Origin: Yersinia artesiana
GTDB taxonomy: Bacteria; Pseudomonadota; Gammaproteobacteria; Enterobacterales; Enterobacteriaceae
Reading direction: 5' to 3'
Assembly (NCBI RefSeq): GCF_902726545.1
Contig: NZ_CACVAD010000026.1
Coordinates: forward strand, 1-64,000
Length of the DNA: 64,000 bases
The notes beneath the pieces are model-generated. The model did no database searches. It was not told where the DNA came from and saw only the letters and a program-made list of their open reading frames with translations. The first letter of the stretch is position 1; every line of letters starts with the position of its first letter. The translations under genes were made by a program, and so were the position numbers. This document shows, in pieces, positions 43,376 to 54,870 of this stretch.

Positions 43376-46281
43376 TACTGATGTGTCACCACCACCAGAC
43401 GAATGGCATCCAAACGCCAGCCCGCTTGATTAAGATTCTCCAGCACCATTTTACGGTTATGTTCCAGAGTCTCTATTTCGTCATCACGAATATTGGGGTT
43501 AACTGCTTTCAGGGCTTCCAAACGTGCCAGCTCGGCACTCAATTTATCGTCCGCTTCATGTTTGGCCGCTTCAATCAGCAAACGCGCCTGTTCTTCCACC
43601 AATGCTTCTGCTTGCTGCAACATCGCGTGAACTTCTTGCTGAACCGCGTTGACCAGCTTGCTGGAGGTATGGCGATTGACGGCATTAAGCTGGCGGTTAA
43701 AACTTTCAAATTCGACTTGTGCCGCCAAATTGGTGCCGTTTTTGTCCATCAACATCCGTACCGGTGTTGGCGGTAAGAAGCGGGTCAATTGCAAGTGTTT
43801 CGGTGCTTGCGCTTCAACCACATAGACCAATTCAGCCAGCAGAGTACCCACTGGTAATGCTTTGTTTTTCAATAGCGAAACCGCACAGCTTCCGGTGTCA
43901 CCGGAGAGGATCAGATCCAAACCGTTACGGATGATCGGGTGTTCCCAACTGACAAACTGAGCATCTTCGCGCGATAACGCCTGTTCGCGATCAAATGTCA
44001 CCGTGCAACCATCTTGTGGTAATCCTGGGAAATCCGGCACCAGCATATGGTCAGATGGTGTCAGCACAATCAAATTGTCGCTGCGATCTTCCTGGTTGAT
44101 CCCGACAATATCGAACAGGTTCAGCGCAAAACTGACTAAATTGACGTCATTGTCTTGATCCGCAATGATTTGCGCTAGTTCTTGCCCATGTTCGCCTCCG
44201 TTGGAGTGCATCTCCAGTAAGCGGTCACGGCCCTGTTCCAATTGCAGTTTCAGCCCTTCATGCTGCTGGCGGCAGGTGTGGATAAATTCATCCAGCCCTT
44301 CCTGTTCATTTGGCGTCGCCAGATAAGTAATCAATTCCTGATAACCGCTATCATAAATAGTGCGGCCTGTCGGGCAGGTGTGCTCGAAAGCATCCAAACC
44401 TTCGTGATACCAGCGCACCAGTACCGCCTGCGCGGTATTTTCCAGATACGGCACCATTATTTGGATTTCACGGTTTTGGCCGATCCTATCCAGACGACCA
44501 ATACGTTGCTCAAGCAAGTCCGGATTAAAAGGTAAATCGAACATCACCAGTTGACAGGCAAACTGGAAGTTACGCCCTTCAGAGCCGATTTCTGAACACA
44601 ATAATACCTGTGCGCCGTCTTCTTCGGAGGCAAAATAGGCCGCCGCGCGGTCACGTTCAATCAGTGATAAACCTTCATGGAACACTGCGGCACGGATAGC
44701 TTCGCGCTCACGTAACACTTGTTCAAGCTGCAATGCGGTGGCGGCTTGTGCACAGATAACCAGCACTTTCTCATTACGGTTAGCAATCAGATAGTTAAGC
44801 AGCCATTCAACCCGTGGGTCAAAGTTCCACCAGGTGGCGTTTTCGCCTTCGAATTCCTGGTAGATTTGCTCTGGATAAAGCATGTCTTTGGCCCGTGCTT
44901 CGAGGCTTTTCTTAGCCCCCATAATGCCTGACACTTTAATGGCCGTTTGGTATTGAGTCGGCAGTGGCAACTTAATCTGATGCAAGACACGGTGTGGGAA
45001 GCCTTTCACCCCATTACGGGTGTTACGGAACAGGATACGGCTGGTGCCATGTCTGTCCATCAGCATGGTCACCAACTCCTGACGTGCCGCTTCGCTATCT
45101 TCAGTTTGGCTGTTTGCTGCTTTCAGCAGTGGCTCGATATCCTGCTCGTTAATCAGCTCACCGAGCAGATTCAGCTTATCGTCAGTTAAGCGCTCACCAC
45201 CCAGCAGCAAGGTGACAGCATCGGCAATTGGGCGGTATTTTTGCTGCTCATTAATAAATTCTTCGTAATCGTGGAAGCGGTCAGGATCAAGCAAACGCAA
45301 GCGAGCAAAGTGGCTCTGTTGGCCCAGTTGCTCTGGTGTTGCGGTCAGCAGCAAGACGCCGGGAATATGCTCGGCCAGTTGTTCAATCACTTGATATTCG
45401 CGGCTCGGTGCTTCTTCACTCCAGGCCAGATGGTGTGCTTCATCCACCACCAACAGATCCCAGGATGCATCGGCTAATTGCTCCAGACGCTGTTTATTAC
45501 GGCGCACAAAGTCCAGCGAGCAAATGACCATCTGTTCGGTTTCAAATGGATTGGTGCTGTCGAGCAGGGCTTCGGAATAGCGGCTGTCATCAAACAGCGA
45601 GAAGCGCAGATTGAAGCGGCGCAGCATTTCCACCAGCCACTGGTGTTGCAAGCTTTCCGGCACCACAATCAGGATACGTTCAGCACGGCCTGACAGCAGT
45701 TGCTGATGGATAATCATCCCCGCTTCGATAGTTTTACCCAACCCGACTTCATCGGCCAGCAAGACGCGTGGCGCATGGCGTTGACCCACTTCATAGGCGA
45801 TATGTAATTGGTGTGGGATCAAGCTGGCACGGATGCCGCGCAAACCACTCCAGGGCAGGCGGAACTGCTCACTTTGGTATTTACGGGCGCGAAAACGCAG
45901 GGCAAACCGATCCATGCGATCAATCTGGCCGGCAAATAACCTGTCTTGCGGTTTGCTAAAAGTCAGTTTGCTATCGAGCAAAACTTCACGCATGGAAACG
46001 CCGGTTTCCTCGGTATCCAGGCGAGTACCAATATAGGTAATCAGCCCGTTCTCCTCAGACACTTCTTCCACTTTCAGCTGCCAGCCTTCGTGGTGAGTGA
46101 TGGTATCGCCCGGATTAAACATGACACGGGTAATTGGAGAATCATTTCTGGCGTAAAGGCGGTTTTCACCGGTTGCGGGAAACAGTAAGGTGACCATGCG
46201 TACGTCAATGGCAACGACAGTACCCAATCCAAGTTCGCTTTCTGTATCGCTGATCCAGCGTTGACCAAGTGTAAAAGGCAT
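43375..46281 (-). CDS. rapA: RNA polymerase recycling ATPase RapA
   Basis: RapA (HepA) is a Swi2/Snf2 ATPase that binds core RNA polymerase and frees it after transcription. The protein is 968 residues, the same as E. coli. The Walker A motif is [14 protein letters not shown] and the DEAH box [10 protein letters not shown], with helicase C motifs [13 protein letters not shown] and [11 protein letters not shown]. The N-terminal Tudor-like domains precede it. polB lies upstream with an ERIC element between. Confidence 0.98.
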   Translation of the reverse strand: MPFTLGQRWISDTESELGLGTVVAIDVRMVTLLFPATGENRLYARNDSPITRVMFNPGDTITHHEGWQLKVEEVSEENGLITYIGTRLDTEETGVSMREVLLDSKLTFSKPQDRLFAGQIDRMDRFALRFRARKYQSEQFRLPWSGLRGIRASLIPHQLHIAYEVGQRHAPRVLLADEVGLGKTIEAGMIIHQQLLSGRAERILIVVPESLQHQWLVEMLRRFNLRFSLFDDSRYSEALLDSTNPFETEQMVICSLDFVRRNKQRLEQLADASWDLLVVDEAHHLAWSEEAPSREYQVIEQLAEHIPGVLLLTATPEQLGQQSHFARLRLLDPDRFHDYEEFINEQQKYRPIADAVTLLLGGERLTDDKLNLLGELINEQDIEPLLKAANSQTEDSEAARQELVTMLMDRHGTSRILFRNTRNGVKGFPHRVLHQIKLPLPTQYQTAIKVSGIMGAKKSLEARAKDMLYPEQIYQEFEGENATWWNFDPRVEWLLNYLIANRNEKVLVICAQAATALQLEQVLREREAIRAAVFHEGLSLIERDRAAAYFASEEDGAQVLLCSEIGSEGRNFQFACQLVMFDLPFNPDLLEQRIGRLDRIGQNREIQIMVPYLENTAQAVLVRWYHEGLDAFEHTCPTGRTIYDSGYQELITYLATPNEQEGLDEFIHTCRQQHEGLKLQLEQGRDRLLEMHSNGGEHGQELAQIIADQDNDVNLVSFALNLFDIVGINQEDRSDNLIVLTPSDHMLVPDFPGLPQDGCTVTFDREQALSREDAQFVSWEHPIIRNGLDLILSGDTGSCAVSLLKNKALPVGTLLAELVYVVEAQAPKHLQLTRFLPPTPVRMLMDKNGTNLAAQVEFESFNRQLNAVNRHTSSKLVNAVQQEVHAMLQQAEALVEEQARLLIEAAKHEADDKLSAELARLEALKAVNPNIRDDEIETLEHNRKMVLENLNQAGWRLDAIRLVVVTHQ

Positions 46282-46403
46282 AAATTATCGGCTCGATTTT
46301 TTTGTTGGACTGTTATGAATAGAAAAGTCTGGTAAATATGATTGATGCGAATTTTGGCAAGGGCGCTATGGTAATGGAAGCAGAGCGCCGCGTCACCTGT
46401 AAA

Positions 46404-46521
<118 letters not shown>

Positions 46522-46525
46522 GGTA

Positions 46526-48898
46526 TCAGAATAACCCCATCTGACCGGTTATCAGTGTGGTGAAGTCATCATGCATGAAGGGAAGTATAGCGTCTGCTAC
46601 TGGCTGTAGCTGACGTGTCAGATAGTGATCGTAATCGATGGGCGATTGCCGGGTTTCCAGCGGTTCGGGGCCAGCGGTGGTCATAACATAGCTAATCCAG
46701 CCGCCGTTTTGATATTGCAATGGCCGCCCAAGCTTGCGATTAAACTCATCCGCCAGCCGCGCAGCTCTGGCATGGGGTGGGACATTGCGCTGGTAGTCAT
46801 CCAGCCGGCGACGCAGGCGTTTACGGTAAATTAGTTGCTCGTCTAGTTCGCCATTGAGGGTGCGGGCGACATAATCCCGTACATAGTCCTGATAAGGTTG
46901 CTGCTGAAAGATCTTTAGATACAGTTCGCGCTGGAATTGCTGGGCCAGAGGTGTCCAATCCGTGCGTACCGTCTCCAGCCCCTTATAGATCATCTGGTCA
47001 CCCGCAGGGGTTGAAATCAATCCGGCATAGCGTTTTTTACTGCCTTGCTCCGCGCCCCGGATGGTGGGCATCAAAAAACGTCGATAGTGGGTTTCAAACT
47101 CCAATTCAAGCGCACAGGGCAGATCAAAGGTTTCACGGATATGGGTTTGCCACCATTGATTTACATACTGCACCAGCTCTTTGCCGATACTGGCGGCCTG
47201 TTCTTCACTGTGGGCGTTTTTCAGCCAAACAAAGGTTGAGTCGGTATCGCCATAAATGACCTGATAGCCCCGTGCTTCAATTAATTCGCGGGTTTTTCGC
47301 ATAATTTCGTGGCCGCGCATAGTAATTGACGAAGCCAGTCTGGGGTCGAAAAAGCGGCATCCGCTGGAACCCAGAACACCATAAAAGGCATTCATGATTA
47401 TCTTTAAGGCTTGGGATAATGGCTTGTTTTGCTGACGTTTTGCCGCTTCCCGACCTTGCCAGATCTGGTTAACAATCGCCGGTAGACAGTGCTTTTCGCG
47501 CGAGAACCAGGCCCCGCGAAAACCGGGCACAGCATGTTGCTCATCAGGTTGGGACATTCCCACCACCAATCCCACCGGATCAATCAAAAAAGTGCGAATA
47601 ATGGAGGGATACAGACTTTTATAGTCGAGCACCAGCACTGAATCATACAAACCCGGTTGAGAATCCATCACAAAGCCGCCGGGGCTGTGCTCTTCCGGCA
47701 ACTCGCCCAAATTAGGCGCAACATAGCCGATACGGTGCATGCGTGGCATATAAAGGTGGGTGAAGGCCGCGACTGAGCCACCACTGCGATCCGCGGCCAA
47801 CCCGGTGACCGTTGCGCGCTCAAGTAAGAAACTGAGTAATTCGGTTTTGGCAAAAATCCGCGTCACCAGTTCACAATCTTTCAAGTTATAGCGCGCCAGA
47901 GCCGCTTTATCATTGGCAAAGCGCTGATTGATTTCATCCATCCGCTGATAGGGGCTATCACTGGCTTTACCTTCGCCCAATAAGGTTTGCGACACCGATT
48001 CCAGGCTGAATGACGGGAAATTCCAGGTGGCGGATTTCAGTGCTTCAATGCCATCAATGATTAACCGCCCCGCGGCCGAAGCAAAAAAGTGCCCTTGCTT
48101 AAAACCGTGCTCCCGCCATTCCAGCAAGTTGCCGCCACGGCCAAAGCGCAGTGGGATTTGATAGCGGTCAGCGTGCTTTTGTAGCACGCGCAAGTCAAAT
48201 TGCACCAGATTCCAGCCGATAATGGCATCGGGATCGTGCAGTTCCAGCCATTGGTTGAGTTTTTCCAATAATAGCGGGCGGCTGGCGACATATTCCAGAT
48301 TGAAATCCAGTGCCGCTTCATCGGCCTGATTGCCATTGGGCGGCCCCAACATGTATACCTGCCGCTGGCCGCAGCCTTCCAAACCAATACAATAAAGCTC
48401 GCCGTGTTCGCTGGTTTCGATATCCAGCGACACCAGCTTCAGTGTCGGGCGATAGTCATCGGCAGGTTTCATTTGGGTATTGAGCAGTGGGCCATTGCCA
48501 TTGTCTTCGCCGCTAAACCAGACCGGCGCGGTAATAAAACGCTCCATAAGAAAGCGCTCTGGTGGGCGAATATCACCTTCGTAGACATTCACACCGCTTT
48601 CTTTGAGTAGTTTTTCCAGGCGAATAAGTTGGCGATGTTGGCTGCAATACAAGCCCAGAACCGGGCGTTGATGGAAATCGGTCAGGTCAAGCGGTCGCAG
48701 TTGCCAGCGGCGCTCATCACGCAGCACGGTTTCAGCCCGTTGCCGCTGTTCGGCCGGGATAAACGCTACCGAGGGTTGAGGCGGCAGTCTGACTTGCTGC
48801 GGGCCTTCATCGGTGGCTAACCAGAATTCAACTTCGGTGCCTACCTGCGTGTCGCGCCAGTGGCGGGTGAGCAGGAAGCCCTGACGAGTTTGCACCAC
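46526..48898 (-). CDS. polB: DNA polymerase II
   Basis: PolB is a family-B polymerase used in replication restart and lesion bypass. The protein is 790 residues (E. coli 783). The exonuclease motif is [16 protein letters not shown]. The polymerase motifs are [12 protein letters not shown] and [11 protein letters not shown]. In E. coli polB is SOS-induced. The upstream region here has only one convincing half of a LexA box (CTGTAT on the minus strand near 48971-48976), so SOS control is not proven. Confidence 0.98.
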   Translation of the reverse strand: MVQTRQGFLLTRHWRDTQVGTEVEFWLATDEGPQQVRLPPQPSVAFIPAEQRQRAETVLRDERRWQLRPLDLTDFHQRPVLGLYCSQHRQLIRLEKLLKESGVNVYEGDIRPPERFLMERFITAPVWFSGEDNGNGPLLNTQMKPADDYRPTLKLVSLDIETSEHGELYCIGLEGCGQRQVYMLGPPNGNQADEAALDFNLEYVASRPLLLEKLNQWLELHDPDAIIGWNLVQFDLRVLQKHADRYQIPLRFGRGGNLLEWREHGFKQGHFFASAAGRLIIDGIEALKSATWNFPSFSLESVSQTLLGEGKASDSPYQRMDEINQRFANDKAALARYNLKDCELVTRIFAKTELLSFLLERATVTGLAADRSGGSVAAFTHLYMPRMHRIGYVAPNLGELPEEHSPGGFVMDSQPGLYDSVLVLDYKSLYPSIIRTFLIDPVGLVVGMSQPDEQHAVPGFRGAWFSREKHCLPAIVNQIWQGREAAKRQQNKPLSQALKIIMNAFYGVLGSSGCRFFDPRLASSITMRGHEIMRKTRELIEARGYQVIYGDTDSTFVWLKNAHSEEQAASIGKELVQYVNQWWQTHIRETFDLPCALELEFETHYRRFLMPTIRGAEQGSKKRYAGLISTPAGDQMIYKGLETVRTDWTPLAQQFQRELYLKIFQQQPYQDYVRDYVARTLNGELDEQLIYRKRLRRRLDDYQRNVPPHARAARLADEFNRKLGRPLQYQNGGWISYVMTTAGPEPLETRQSPIDYDHYLTRQLQPVADAILPFMHDDFTTLITGQMGLF

Positions 48899-49096
48899 GG
48901 TATACCTTTAAATGAAATAATGTACAGGCTATTACGCCTGAAAATTTATACTATAATAGTATGGGTATTTATACAGTATTTGTCTATTTCAATGATGATT
49001 TACTAATAATACATACAATTCGCTGATTGACTCATTTCGCGGCACGCCGGACAATCCTCGCCCCTGAGCCTTGGGTGTTAACCAACGGACAAATCT

Positions 49097-49864
49097 ATGG
49101 AAGCCTATTTATTACATTTACTGACGCAATCTCTGGCTTTCACGCTATTTGTCGTCATGTTAGTCACTTTTTTAGAATCGTTGGCGCTGGTGGGCATGTT
49201 ACTGCCCGGCACGGTCATGATGACCAGTGTCGGCGCATTGATTGGCAGTGGAGAAGTGGGTTTTTATACCGCCTGGGCTGCCGCGACAGTAGGTTGCCTG
49301 ATGGGGGATTGGCTCTCATACTTTATTGGTCGCCGCTTCAAAGAGCCGTTGCACCGCTGGTCTTTTCTGAAAAAACATAAATCGCTATTGGCAAAAACTG
49401 AGCATGCATTGCATAACCACAGTATGGCTACCGTGCTGCTGGGGCGTTTTATTGGCCCGACACGGCCTATTGTCCCGATGGTCGCGGGGATGCTGAATCT
49501 ACCGCCGGTAAAATTTGCCTTACCAAATGTGATTGGTTGCCTGACCTGGCCACCGCTCTATTTCTTCCCCGGTATATTGGCGGGCGTGGCGATTGATATC
49601 CCACCGAATGCCAACAGTTACATGTTTAAGTGGCTCTTGTTTGTGGTGGTGATGCTGATTTGGCTGGCGTGCGGGTTGTCCTGGCGCTGGTGGCGTTTTG
49701 GCAAACGCAGCCCGGATCGCTTGAGCAAATGGTTGCCTTTGGCCCGCTTGCGTTGGGTGACGGTGCTTTCTATTATCGTGGCCATTGCCAGCTTTATCTG
49801 GTTGCATATGCAGCCCATTATGCCGATTTATCGTCATTTGTTGTGGAAGGTGCTCGCCGGCTAA
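49097..49864 (+). CDS. yabI: DedA-family membrane protein YabI
   Basis: YabI is a DedA/SNARE-associated (PF09335) inner-membrane protein; family members affect lipid flipping and membrane potential. The protein is 255 residues (E. coli 254) with about five membrane segments. The family motifs are [30 protein letters not shown] and [19 protein letters not shown]. Its 3' end overlaps the 3' end of thiQ by 47 bases on the opposite strand. Confidence 0.95.
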   Translation: MEAYLLHLLTQSLAFTLFVVMLVTFLESLALVGMLLPGTVMMTSVGALIGSGEVGFYTAWAAATVGCLMGDWLSYFIGRRFKEPLHRWSFLKKHKSLLAKTEHALHNHSMATVLLGRFIGPTRPIVPMVAGMLNLPPVKFALPNVIGCLTWPPLYFFPGILAGVAIDIPPNANSYMFKWLLFVVVMLIWLACGLSWRWWRFGKRSPDRLSKWLPLARLRWVTVLSIIVAIASFIWLHMQPIMPIYRHLLWKVLAG

Positions 49865-50555
49865 AAATACCCAGCACACTGGCTTCGGGGGCGGTGCCGT
49901 TAACCAGTGCTTGAGTGGGGCCGTCGTAGTAAATGCGGCCATCGACCACCAATAAAGTGCGCTCGGCAATGCGGGCGGCGTCATCCAAATTGTGTGACAC
50001 CATCAGTAATGTCAGATTGCGGTTAGTACACACCTGACTGACCAATTGCAGCATCTCATTGCGCAGTGCCGGGTCTAATGCAGAAAACGGCTCGTCCAGC
50101 AACAGGATAGGCTGGCTACGCACTAAGCAACGTGCCAGCGCCGCCCGCTGGCGTTGGCCGCCAGAAAGCTGTGCCGGTAGCCGGTCAAGGCACGCTTCCA
50201 ATCCGACTTGTTGCGCTATTAGGCCGAGCAGCAACTTGTGCTCATGATTGAGCTTTAGCCCCGGATGCAATCCCAATCCGATATTCTGTTCGACAGTTAA
50301 ATGCGCGAACAGATTATTTTCCTGAAACAACATCGATACCGGCCTTTGGGCGGGCGGAGTCATGGTGTGGTCTTGATTATTCAGCAGCATACGGCCACTG
50401 GCCGGTGCCAAAAATCCCGCAATCAAACTTAGCAGAGTGCTTTTACCCGCTCCACTTGGGCCAAGGATAGCCACCCGCTCACCCGGTTGGATGCGCAAAT
50501 CAAAGCGCATCGGTAAGTGGTCATACAGATAGGTGATTTTCTCAAGGTTTAACAT
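49818..50555 (-). CDS. thiQ: thiamine ABC transporter ATPase
   Basis: ThiQ powers uptake of thiamine, TMP and TPP with ThiB and ThiP. The protein is 245 residues (E. coli 232). Walker A is GPSGAGKST, the signature [15 protein letters not shown] and Walker [14 protein letters not shown]. The extra length is a C-terminal tail ([14 protein letters not shown]), which lies inside yabI on the other strand. I chose the ATG at 50555, giving [20 protein letters not shown]. It overlaps thiP by 14 bases. Confidence 0.97.
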   Translation of the reverse strand: MLNLEKITYLYDHLPMRFDLRIQPGERVAILGPSGAGKSTLLSLIAGFLAPASGRMLLNNQDHTMTPPAQRPVSMLFQENNLFAHLTVEQNIGLGLHPGLKLNHEHKLLLGLIAQQVGLEACLDRLPAQLSGGQRQRAALARCLVRSQPILLLDEPFSALDPALRNEMLQLVSQVCTNRNLTLLMVSHNLDDAARIAERTLLVVDGRIYYDGPTQALVNGTAPEASVLGIFSRRAPSTTNDDKSA

Positions 50556-52149
50556 GGCGGCTCGGCAGTCGTTCAATAAGAGTAAACAGCAGGAAACACA
50601 GTAATAGCAGCAATAGGGCAGTCACTGCGCCATCATTGCTGCGATAAGATCCTATTTGCTGATAAAGATAAAATGGCAAGGTGCGGAAGTGCTCGTTACC
50701 AAACAGCGCCACCACACCAAAATCCCCAAGGGAAAGTACCGTGGCGAAGGCCAGCGCCTGAGCCAGAGGGCGTTTTAGCGCACTGAGTTCAATATGGCGC
50801 AACCGGTGCCAGCCGCGAATATCCAGTGATAAACACAGCGGCGTATAGCGCTCGGCAAGATCCCGCATCGGGTTATCCAGCACTTTTAAAGCATAGGGCA
50901 CCGCCATCAGCGCATTGGTTAAAATCACCAGTGCATAGGGGGATTGCGGTAAGCCCAACGTATCATTGAGTAATAAGAAAAAGCCGGTCGCCAGCACGAT
51001 ACCCGGCATCGCCAGAATCACCATGCCGCTGACGTCCATGGCTTGTCCGTAAGCCGTGTGGTGGCGCAGTTTCAGTTCACGACTGCTCCATAACAGCATC
51101 ATGGTCAGAGTGACACACAATAGCCCCGCGCCAATGGCGATGGTCAGTGAGGTAAAGAAGGCGTGCCACAGTGCCGGCTGCTGGAGCACGGTCAATATCG
51201 TTTTATTGCTGCCATCAATCACGACTGCCAGTAATGGCGGCACCATCAATAATAATGCCGCGCCGATTAATAGGGTGTCGCTGATGCGCGACCAGGCACT
51301 GTCCTGCTGGCTGCGCCAGATTTGTCCATGAGTATTGCCCACCGCCAATACTGAGCTTAGCCGTTGGCTCATGACCACCAATCCCAGGCAACACCCCAGT
51401 TGAATCAGTGCCAATAATGCCGCACGCCCCAAATCGTAGTCATAACTGAGTGCTTGATAAATAGCCAGTTCGATAGTGGTGGCTTGCGGCCCGCCGCCGA
51501 GTGAGAGCACAGTGGCGAAGCTGGCAAAACACAGCATAAAAATCAGTGCGGCAGTGGGTAGGATCTGGCGGCGCAGATAGGGCCACTCAACCCAGCGAAA
51601 ATGCTGCCAGCCATTCATGCCCAGTTGTGCAGCTAACTGGCGCTGTTCAACGGCAATGCTTTCCAATGACTGCAATAGCAAGCGGGTCGCCAGCGGCATA
51701 TTAAAGAAAATATGCGCCAGCAAGATCCCCTGTAGGCCATAAGGCGAGAAGCGGTAATTCAGCCCCAATCCGCCAAATAGCGCCGCCAACCAACCTTGGC
51801 GACCATAAACGGTCAGAATACCAAAGATGGCGACCAACACCGGCAGCACCAGTGTCATGGCGCATAAGCGCAACAGCAGTTGGCGGCCGGGAAAGCGGCG
51901 GCGGTATAAAGCGCGCGCCAAAAAAATCGCCGGAATAACTGACAGTAATGCAGAGAGAAACGCCTGCCAGAAAGTGAAACGAATCACATGCCACAGATAG
52001 CTGTCGTGCCAGATGCTTTGCCAATTCGTGTCCGGGGCGTGCCGCCAGATAGCCGTGAACGCCAGCAAAGCGACACCGACTATCAGCAAAGCGGCCAGTA
52101 GCCCCGGCCATAACCACGCGGGGATCAGCGGCTGACGGCGGATTGCCAT
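50542..52149 (-). CDS. thiP: thiamine ABC transporter permease
   Basis: ThiP is the fused two-domain permease of the importer. The protein is 535 residues (E. coli 536) with about 12 membrane segments and two EAA loops, one near the first half ([18 protein letters not shown]) and one near the second. I chose the start at 52149 ([16 protein letters not shown]) because it matches the family. The in-frame 52161 start adds four residues. It overlaps thiB by 25 bases. Confidence 0.97.
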   Translation of the reverse strand: MAIRRQPLIPAWLWPGLLAALLIVGVALLAFTAIWRHAPDTNWQSIWHDSYLWHVIRFTFWQAFLSALLSVIPAIFLARALYRRRFPGRQLLLRLCAMTLVLPVLVAIFGILTVYGRQGWLAALFGGLGLNYRFSPYGLQGILLAHIFFNMPLATRLLLQSLESIAVEQRQLAAQLGMNGWQHFRWVEWPYLRRQILPTAALIFMLCFASFATVLSLGGGPQATTIELAIYQALSYDYDLGRAALLALIQLGCCLGLVVMSQRLSSVLAVGNTHGQIWRSQQDSAWSRISDTLLIGAALLLMVPPLLAVVIDGSNKTILTVLQQPALWHAFFTSLTIAIGAGLLCVTLTMMLLWSSRELKLRHHTAYGQAMDVSGMVILAMPGIVLATGFFLLLNDTLGLPQSPYALVILTNALMAVPYALKVLDNPMRDLAERYTPLCLSLDIRGWHRLRHIELSALKRPLAQALAFATVLSLGDFGVVALFGNEHFRTLPFYLYQQIGSYRSNDGAVTALLLLLLCFLLFTLIERLPSRHVKP

Positions 52150-53114
52150 ACCTGGATCCATTTGCCACGATTATCAGCCACGTCTTTAGCATCAAATTGT
52201 AATGCTTTTTGTGGCACGGTCAGGGTGTCAAATCCGGCCGGTAAATCCATTTTGATCACTGGATACATCCAGTTGCCGGTCGGGATATGATTCTGGAATG
52301 CAGGTGTGACCATAAATTGCATAAAGCGCTGCGCCAGTTCCGGCTGCTTGCTGGATGCCACCACACCGGCGACTTCCACTTGCAAATAGTGGCCTTCGCT
52401 AAAATCGGCGGCGGCATAGTGACTTTTCTTCTCTTCAATCAGATGATAAGCCGGAGAGGTGGTGTAACTCAGCACTAAATCCCCTTCACCTTTCAGGAAC
52501 AAGCCATAGGCTTCGCTCCAGCCTTTGGTCACGGTAACGGTTTTCTTCGCCAGTTGCTGCCATGCTTGCGGAGCTTTGTCACCATACACTTTTTGCATCC
52601 ACAACATTAAGCCAAGGCCAGGCGTGCTGGTGCGTGGGTCTTGATAAATGACCTTCCACGGCTCTTTACTGTCGACTAATTCTTGCAGGCTCTTCGGCGG
52701 GTTTTTTAATTTGTTTTTGTCATACACAAAAGCAAAATAGCCATAATCGTATGGGACGAAGGTCTTATTCTGCCATTTTTCCGGCAAGGTCAGTTTGCTG
52801 ATATCTACCTGACTTGGCACGAATAATCCGGTTTGTTCCGCCGCTTGTACTAAATTGTTATCCAAACCTAAAATGACATCGGCCTGACTGTTTTTACCTT
52901 CCATCCGCAAGCGGTTTAGCAGTGAAACGCCATCTTCCAGCGCGACAAATTTAAGTTGGCAATCGCACTCGGCTTCAAAGGCTTTTTTAATGGCAGGCCC
53001 TGGCCCCCAATCGGCGGCAAAGGAGTCATAGGTATACACTGTCAATGTGGGTTTATCAGCAGCGACGGCTGCCGCAGACAGCAAAAACAAGCAGGGAATA
53101 AGGCGTTTAAACAC
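52125..53114 (-). CDS. thiB: thiamine-binding periplasmic protein
   Basis: ThiB (TbpA) binds thiamine and its phosphates in the periplasm. The protein is 329 residues (E. coli 327). The start is GTG at 53114, preceded by AAGGAG, and the resulting signal peptide (LIPCLFLLSAAAVAA) is ideal. A longer frame to 53168 lacks a ribosome site. Motifs LTVYTYDSFAADWGPGP and LEDGVSLLNRLRMEGKNSQADVILG fit the family. It is the first gene of thiBPQ and is read from the TPP riboswitch. Confidence 0.97.
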   Translation of the reverse strand: MFKRLIPCLFLLSAAAVAADKPTLTVYTYDSFAADWGPGPAIKKAFEAECDCQLKFVALEDGVSLLNRLRMEGKNSQADVILGLDNNLVQAAEQTGLFVPSQVDISKLTLPEKWQNKTFVPYDYGYFAFVYDKNKLKNPPKSLQELVDSKEPWKVIYQDPRTSTPGLGLMLWMQKVYGDKAPQAWQQLAKKTVTVTKGWSEAYGLFLKGEGDLVLSYTTSPAYHLIEEKKSHYAAADFSEGHYLQVEVAGVVASSKQPELAQRFMQFMVTPAFQNHIPTGNWMYPVIKMDLPAGFDTLTVPQKALQFDAKDVADNRGKWIQVWQSAVSR

Positions 53115-53202
53115 TTTGCACTCCTTAAGGATAAAGGTGGCAAAGGTATCTGAGGCGGTAGCTAACATCTGTATCCATAGGGAGTACCGGCGTTATCTTT
53201 CT

Positions 53203-53296
53203 CAAATCCCTCCGCCGGTGTTAACCGGATCAGGTTCGACGGGTTTGCTCTCAGCTAACTTGTGGCCTTTCTACAATTTAGCACCCCGTTGAGACG
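53203..53296 (-). promoter_or_regulatory. TPP riboswitch (THI element)
   Basis: On the minus strand the order GGGGTGC, CTGAGA, AACCTGATCCGGTTAACACCGG and GGAGGGA matches the TPP aptamer, including the CUGAGA and ACCUGAU cores that bind the pyrimidine and pyrophosphate. It lies about 90 bases before thiB and should switch off thiBPQ when TPP is abundant. The remaining bases to 53556 show nothing else I can identify. Confidence 0.96.
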
Positions 53297-53556
53297 CCGC
53301 TATTGTAGAGATTAATTCGAGTAGGGGAAAGGGCATTGTTGGTCGATAAGATGTTTATGAGCCAGTAAATGCAGTCAATAATTACCCAATATTAAATACC
53401 AATAGAATATTAATAAATCAGATTAACGCCCGGGGTGTATTCTCAAAATAGAGAGATAAACCCACGCAAAGGCTGAAATAGACATCTATAAGTAGACGCC
53501 CCAGTGATACCGCTTGGAAGATAAGATATTATCTCTTTTTGATAATTTAATTATGG

Positions 53557-54372
53557 ATGATACTGATGGATATTTACTTAAATAGAAGAGAAAGGGACAA
53601 TAATTACTTTCTTGCATTGGCTCACTCGGCGGCCAATGACTTAATGAAAACAGCAAAGATTGTTTCCTCCCGCCATATTAAGGATTTCTTCCTTAAAGCG
53701 CGATTTGAAAGTGAAGTAAAACAACTGTCAGATGGCAATCTAAATATTATTCGTAATGCAAAAACCGATTCGGAGTGTCGGACTGCGATCAGTAATATCC
53801 AGGATGAGTGTGCCAATATAGAAAGGCAAGGCACTATGCTTTCTCTGGATAGAGCAAAAGTCTATATGACGATTAATATGGAAAAATACAATAATGAAAT
53901 TGGTTATACCATAAATGCCATTGGTGTTGTCGGTGGGGGATTACAAGCTATTTCCGGGGTAGGACTTATAGTAAAGTCGGGATTTGTTATAGGAAAATTG
54001 GCTGGCGCACATTTAACGCTTAGTGGTGCTAGTACAGTCGCTGAAAAAGTATATCATTTACTCGGTCAAGATAACTATGTAGGGTTTATGGAAAAAGGTT
54101 ACAGAATAACCGCTAAGTTTATGGGATTTGAGCCAAAAGCAGGCTCGATGGCTTATCATGCTGTAGATATGGCATCATCACTGTATGGTGTGGTTGCCCT
54201 GAGTTTAAAACCTGATGTATGGCGATTATATAAATATATTCCGAGTGATTACTATAGAAACTATACAAAAATGAGTCAGGGCGCTTTACTACTGAAAATT
54301 GCTGGTGCTGGAAATAAAGTACGTATCATTTCAGATATTAACGAGCATGATGATGTTAGTTATTTAAAATAA
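53557..54372 (+). CDS. DUF4225-like protein with glycine-rich hydrophobic core
   Basis: This is a 271-residue protein. Residues 1-110 look alpha-helical and charged (DFFLKARFESEVKQ, ANIERQGTMLSLDRA). Residues 115-158 are a glycine-rich hydrophobic stretch (INAIGVVGGGLQAISGVGLI), like a membrane-inserting segment. The C-terminal motifs GSMAYHAVDMASSLYGVV and LKPDVWRLYKYI recall DUF4225, by memory only. There is no signal peptide. The gene is AT-rich and absent from E. coli at this place. The gene for a small two-helix membrane protein lies 22 bases downstream on the opposite strand. The start at 53557 is a guess; 53566 is possible. Toxin-like activity is a hypothesis only. Confidence 0.65.
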   Translation: MILMDIYLNRRERDNNYFLALAHSAANDLMKTAKIVSSRHIKDFFLKARFESEVKQLSDGNLNIIRNAKTDSECRTAISNIQDECANIERQGTMLSLDRAKVYMTINMEKYNNEIGYTINAIGVVGGGLQAISGVGLIVKSGFVIGKLAGAHLTLSGASTVAEKVYHLLGQDNYVGFMEKGYRITAKFMGFEPKAGSMAYHAVDMASSLYGVVALSLKPDVWRLYKYIPSDYYRNYTKMSQGALLLKIAGAGNKVRIISDINEHDDVSYLK

Positions 54373-54377
54373 TAGGT

Positions 54378-54396
54378 AAGGGGAATTATTCCCCTT
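54378..54396. terminator. shared hairpin at convergent gene ends
   Basis: AAGGGGAA pairs with TTCCCCTT around TTA just after the DUF4225-like stop and overlapping the stop of the small membrane gene. No T tract is present, so its strength is uncertain. Confidence 0.45.
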
Positions 54397-54736
54397 AATT
54401 TCTGCTTTGTTTTTTTAAAAACATATATGACTTATATGACAATTTTATTGGGTTAATTAAATTAATACCAAATAATAACATTATTGCAACTACTGAGAAA
54501 GCTATTGCCCCTATTCTAACAGGTTCGGTAACTATTAGCGGGTATAATAATGGAATCGTCCCAATAACAATACAACTTGGAATAAAACCTTTCTTTAAAT
54601 CAAGGATGAGCGATTCCAATGTCTCACCTCCAGCATCATTAACATGCTCATGGGTCAGAACTTTTTTTAATCTATTGACTTCTTTTTCCGTAAAACCGTT
54701 AGCTAACAGTTCTTTTTCCATTTCGCTATCTGTCAC
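54395..54736 (-). CDS. small two-helix membrane protein
   Basis: This 113-residue protein has a charged N-terminal half (about 1-48) and two hydrophobic segments, near 51-70 (FIPSCIVIGTIPLLYPLIV) and 74-96 (IGAIAFSVVAIMLLFGINLI). It ends in basic residues. The start is GTG at 54736 after AAGGAG with an 8-base spacer, a good ribosome site. I do not recognise a family. It converges on the DUF4225-like gene, 22 bases apart. Both are AT-rich, so they may have arrived together. The protein could be an immunity partner or an unrelated membrane protein. Confidence 0.7.
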   Translation of the reverse strand: MTDSEMEKELLANGFTEKEVNRLKKVLTHEHVNDAGGETLESLILDLKKGFIPSCIVIGTIPLLYPLIVTEPVRIGAIAFSVVAIMLLFGINLINPIKLSYKSYMFLKKQSRN

Positions 54737-54870
54737 CGCGCTATCTCCTTATTCTGCGTCAGTTGGTATTATATCGTTAAGGAGATGGTGCCGTCCAATG
54801 TATTAATTGAAGTTGTTATTATCAACATCCCCGCAGGGTATTATTCTCCGCAGGGAAAGTGAATAGAGTT

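Noticed and set aside
48961-48976. Possible LexA box upstream of polB
   Set aside because: Only one half (CTGTAT on the minus strand) is present; the other half reads CCAT instead of ACAG, so SOS control cannot be claimed.
52150-52195. Second reading frame (164 codons) over the thiP 5' part
   Set aside because: It is a shadow of thiP and thiB in another frame with no independent support.
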